Origin: Opitutia bacterium UBA953
Lineage (GTDB): Bacteria > Verrucomicrobiota > Verrucomicrobiia > Opitutales > UBA953
Length of the DNA: 9,119 bases
NCBI GenBank assembly: GCA_002293125.1
Contig: DBCR01000028.1
Location: 1 to 9,119, forward strand
Reading direction: 5' to 3'
A program made the translations under genes and the position numbers. The notes under the pieces were generated by a model. It ran no database searches, had not been told where the DNA came from, and saw only the letters and a program-made list of their open reading frames with translations. Numbering within the stretch: position 1 is the first letter of the stretch; every line of letters starts with the position of its first letter. Of this stretch, positions 6,880-9,119 are shown one piece after another.

Positions 6880-8522
6880 AAGCCATCCTAGCCCTCGGCC
6901 TGCTTACCGCGGCCACCTTGTTCGGCGCCGATACTCCGCGGAAGCCGAACGTGATCTTCATCCTGACGGATGACCAAGGCTGGGGAGACGCGAAGTTCGC
7001 CGGGCATCCGTATGTGAAGACGCCGAACCTGGATCGCCTGGCCAAGGAAGGCACCTGGCTCCGCCAATTCTACGTCGCCGCGACGGTCTGCTCGCCCAGC
7101 CGCGCCGCGTTCATGACCGGACAAGTCCCGGCCCGTTTCGGCATCCACGGCCACTTCGCCGACCATGCGTCAAACGCCTCCCGTTCGATGCCGGACTGGC
7201 TCGACCCCGAGGTCACCACCCTGCCCGATCTCCTAAAGCAGGCCGGCTACGCGACCGCGCACTTCGGGAAGTGGCATCTCGGCCATGGCACAGGCGCGCC
7301 CGCGCCCGAGGCCTACGGGATCGACGTCTCCAAGACCCAGAACTCCTCCGGCACGCCGCTGGGCGAAGAAGGCAAGGAACCCTACTTCCGCGCCCGCTCC
7401 ACCGCGCTGATGGTCGACGAGACGATCAAGTTCGCCCAGGCCAACAAGGACAAGCCCTTCTACGTCAACCTCTGGACGCTTGTCCCGCACGCGGCACTGA
7501 AGCCCACGCCGGAACAACTCGCGATCTACGCGGAACTCCAGCCCAAGGCCGACGATCCCGCCTTCGGCGAATGGACCCGTAAGTATTACGCCAACGCCAA
7601 GGACCTCCGCTCGCAGATGCAGGTCTTCTGCGCCTCGCTCACCGATCTCGACACCCAGATCGGCCGACTGCTGGACTCCCTCGACGCACTCGGCCTGACC
7701 AACGACACCCTCATCTTCTTCTCCAGCGACAACGGTCCGGAAGACTACCGTATCAGTAACGCAGCCAACGCCGGGGTCGGCAGCGCCGGCCCGCTCCGCG
7801 CCCGTAAGCGCAGCATGCACGAAGGCGGTATCCGCACCTTTGGTCTCGTTCGCTGGCCCGGCAAGGTTCCGGCCGGCCGCGTCGAAGAAAACGCGGTCGT
7901 CGGCGGCGTCGACTTCTTACCTACCATCGCCGCCTTGGCCGGCGTCAAAGTCCCGGCCAACCTTGCGGCCGACGGCGAAGACCGTTCGGCCCTCTGGCTG
8001 GGCGGCGCCGCCACGCCCCGCCGGGCTCCGCTGCACTGGGAATGGATCTCCGGCGTCCAAGGAGCCCAGGACGGCTACCAGCCTTCACCCCTCTGCGTGC
8101 GCGATGGTGACTGGAAACTCTTCGTCGACCATGCCGGCAAGAATGCCCAACTCTTCGACATCCCCAAGGACCCCGGCGAACACCATGACGTCGCCGCGCA
8201 GAACCCGGAAGTCGTCAAGACACTGACCGCGAAGGCCCTCGCCTGGGCCAAGACCCTGCCCGCCAGCCCCGCCCGCGATAAGTTCGTCGCCAACGGACAA
8301 ACCAAGGGCACGGCTAAGCCAGCGCCCGCGAAGGCCAAGAAGAACTACGACCGTCCGAAGATCTTCGACAGCTGGGATAAGGATAAAGACGGCTTCCTCG
8401 CGAAGGAGGAATTCATCCCACACATGGGCGATCAGGCCGACGCCCCCGCCCGCTTCATCCGCTTCGACCAGGACAAGGACGGACGTCTTTCGAAAGAAGA
8501 ATTCGTCCGCGCCGGCAACTGA
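6876..8522 (+). CDS. Exported Cys-type sulfatase with C-terminal EF-hand pair
   Basis: A 548-residue sulfatase of the arylsulfatase (S1) class, which hydrolyses sulfate esters. A Sec signal occupies residues 1-18 (before A-D-T). Metal-binding DDQ is at 32-34. The signature CSPSR (72-76) gives Cys72, which must become formylglycine. GKWHLG (131-136) supplies Lys132 and His134, PHAALKP (204-210) His205, SSDNGPE (283-289) Asp285/Asn286, and KRSMHEGGIR (311-320) Lys311. A Lys/Ala/Pro-rich linker (about 475-489) leads to two canonical calcium-binding loops: DKDKDGFLAKEE (501-512) and DQDKDGRLSKEE (531-542). The start at 6876 is chosen because it begins a clean signal peptide and overlaps the esterase stop as ATGA. 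The same frame stays open further upstream inside the esterase gene, but that part has no protein-like character. The sulfated substrate, probably a polysaccharide, cannot be identified. No maturase gene is in the window. Confidence 0.96.
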   Translation: MKAILALGLLTAATLFGADTPRKPNVIFILTDDQGWGDAKFAGHPYVKTPNLDRLAKEGTWLRQFYVAATVCSPSRAAFMTGQVPARFGIHGHFADHASNASRSMPDWLDPEVTTLPDLLKQAGYATAHFGKWHLGHGTGAPAPEAYGIDVSKTQNSSGTPLGEEGKEPYFRARSTALMVDETIKFAQANKDKPFYVNLWTLVPHAALKPTPEQLAIYAELQPKADDPAFGEWTRKYYANAKDLRSQMQVFCASLTDLDTQIGRLLDSLDALGLTNDTLIFFSSDNGPEDYRISNAANAGVGSAGPLRARKRSMHEGGIRTFGLVRWPGKVPAGRVEENAVVGGVDFLPTIAALAGVKVPANLAADGEDRSALWLGGAATPRRAPLHWEWISGVQGAQDGYQPSPLCVRDGDWKLFVDHAGKNAQLFDIPKDPGEHHDVAAQNPEVVKTLTAKALAWAKTLPASPARDKFVANGQTKGTAKPAPAKAKKNYDRPKIFDSWDKDKDGFLAKEEFIPHMGDQADAPARFIRFDQDKDGRLSKEEFVRAGN

Positions 8523-8532
8523 GACCTTACCC

Positions 8533-9119
8533 ATGCGATTCCTCACCCTCCTCACCCTCCTCGCGGGCGCCACGCTCGGCGCCCAAGACGCCCCCAAGAC
8601 CAAAGCGCCGGCCAAGAAAGCCAAGGCCGCCGCGCCTAAGGCCGACGCCTATTCAGCCACACTGCCTAAGCCTACGGCGGCAAACGTCCGCTATGGCGAC
8701 CATGAACGCCACGTGCTCGACTTCTGGAAGGCCGAATCCGCGACCCCGACGCCCCTCGTCTTCATCATCCACGGCGGTGGCTGGGTCGGCGGCAGCAAGG
8801 AACGCGCGGAGAAGTTCGCCGACGTCGGCGCCCTGCTCCAGGCCGGCATCTCGGTCGTCTCCATCAACTACCGCCTCATCAAGCGCGACCCCGCGGTCGA
8901 CACCTCGCCGGCGGTGAAAGCACCCTTGCATGATGCCGCCCGCGCCCTGCAGTTCGTGCGCAGCAAGGCCGCCGAGTGGAATCTCGACAAGACCCGCGTC
9001 GGCGCCGCCGGCGGTTCGGCCGGAGCCTGCTCGAGCCTCTGGCTGGCCTTCCATGACGACCTCGCCGACCCGAAGTCGGCCGACCCCATCGCCCGCGAAT
9101 CCACCCGCCTGACCTGCGC
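8533..9119 (+). CDS. Secreted alpha/beta hydrolase, BD-FAE/HSL-type esterase (3' end outside window)
   Basis: The first 195 codons of an open frame that runs off the window edge. It begins with a Sec signal (MRFLTLLTLLAGATLGAQ, cleavage probably near residue 16-17) and a Lys/Ala/Pro-rich low-complexity stretch (about 20-37). The catalytic domain follows: VLDFW (60-64), the oxyanion-hole motif HGGGW (80-84), VVSINYRL (108-115), and the nucleophile elbow GGSAG (160-164) with Ser162 as catalytic Ser. HGGGW with GGSAG is characteristic of hormone-sensitive-lipase-like and bacterial feruloyl/acetyl esterases. The catalytic Asp and His would lie beyond the window, so completeness cannot be judged. 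It starts 10 bases after the sulfatase stop with no Shine-Dalgarno site and with ACCC touching the ATG, so it is probably in the same transcript. A role in removing acetyl or other acyl groups from the glycan handled by the sulfatase is inferred. Confidence 0.9.
   Translation, partial: MRFLTLLTLLAGATLGAQDAPKTKAPAKKAKAAAPKADAYSATLPKPTAANVRYGDHERHVLDFWKAESATPTPLVFIIHGGGWVGGSKERAEKFADVGALLQAGISVVSINYRLIKRDPAVDTSPAVKAPLHDAARALQFVRSKAAEWNLDKTRVGAAGGSAGACSSLWLAFHDDLADPKSADPIARESTRLTC

Noticed and set aside
1..9119. CRISPR arrays, tRNA or rRNA genes, insertion sequences, phage genes
   Set aside because: No regularly spaced direct repeats, no RNA-gene signatures, no transposase or integrase motifs, and no terminal inverted repeats were seen. 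Coding sequence covers all but about 150 bases.

Overview
The window is a GC-rich, gene-dense stretch with every gene on the + strand. It holds seven protein genes: the two at the ends are cut by the window edges and the five between are complete. All six visible N-termini look exported, one by a Tat signal and five by Sec signals. The gene families present are DUF1501, the Planctomycete-type cytochrome c/DUF1549/DUF1553 protein ('PSD1'), Cys-type sulfatase, SASA esterase and alpha/beta hydrolases. This mix is typical of the Planctomycetota-Verrucomicrobiota group. High GC, very short Sec signals ending near F-A-A-E or F-G-A-D, and no visible Shine-Dalgarno sequences make me lean towards Verrucomicrobiota (Opitutae-like). 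That placement is an inference and no marker gene confirms it.

Layout. 1-855: C-terminal 284 residues of a first DUF1501 protein. 856-930: a 75-base gap with a GC-rich hairpin and a possible -10 box. 931-2343: a complete second DUF1501 protein with a Tat signal. 2340-5180: the cytochrome c/DUF1549/DUF1553 partner, overlapping its upstream neighbour by the four bases ATGA. 5177-5929: a secreted alpha/beta hydrolase, again with an ATGA overlap. 5930-5991: a 62-base gap with a weak hairpin and an 8-base palindrome. 5992-6879: a SASA-type SGNH carbohydrate esterase. 6876-8522: an arylsulfatase-type sulfatase with two C-terminal EF-hand loops, ATGA-coupled to the esterase. 8533-9119: the start of an HGGGW/GGSAG esterase of the BD-FAE/HSL type, 10 bases after the sulfatase.

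How they may work together. The gene set resembles part of a polysaccharide-degradation locus of a marine or freshwater planctomycete/verrucomicrobial type. A sulfatase and up to three esterases would strip sulfate and acyl groups from a decorated glycan outside the cytoplasm. The DUF1501 plus haem protein pair is often found beside such sulfatases but has no settled biochemical role. No glycoside hydrolase, lyase, transporter, regulator or formylglycine-generating enzyme lies in the window, so the substrate cannot be named. There is no sign of mobile elements, CRISPR arrays or RNA genes. The most interesting points are the tandem DUF1501 paralogs with a nearly identical 3' end, the DUF1501-haem protein coupling, the missing catalytic Asp in the SASA esterase, the EF-hand tail on the sulfatase, and the absence of Shine-Dalgarno sites with an ACCC(C) run touching each uncoupled start codon.
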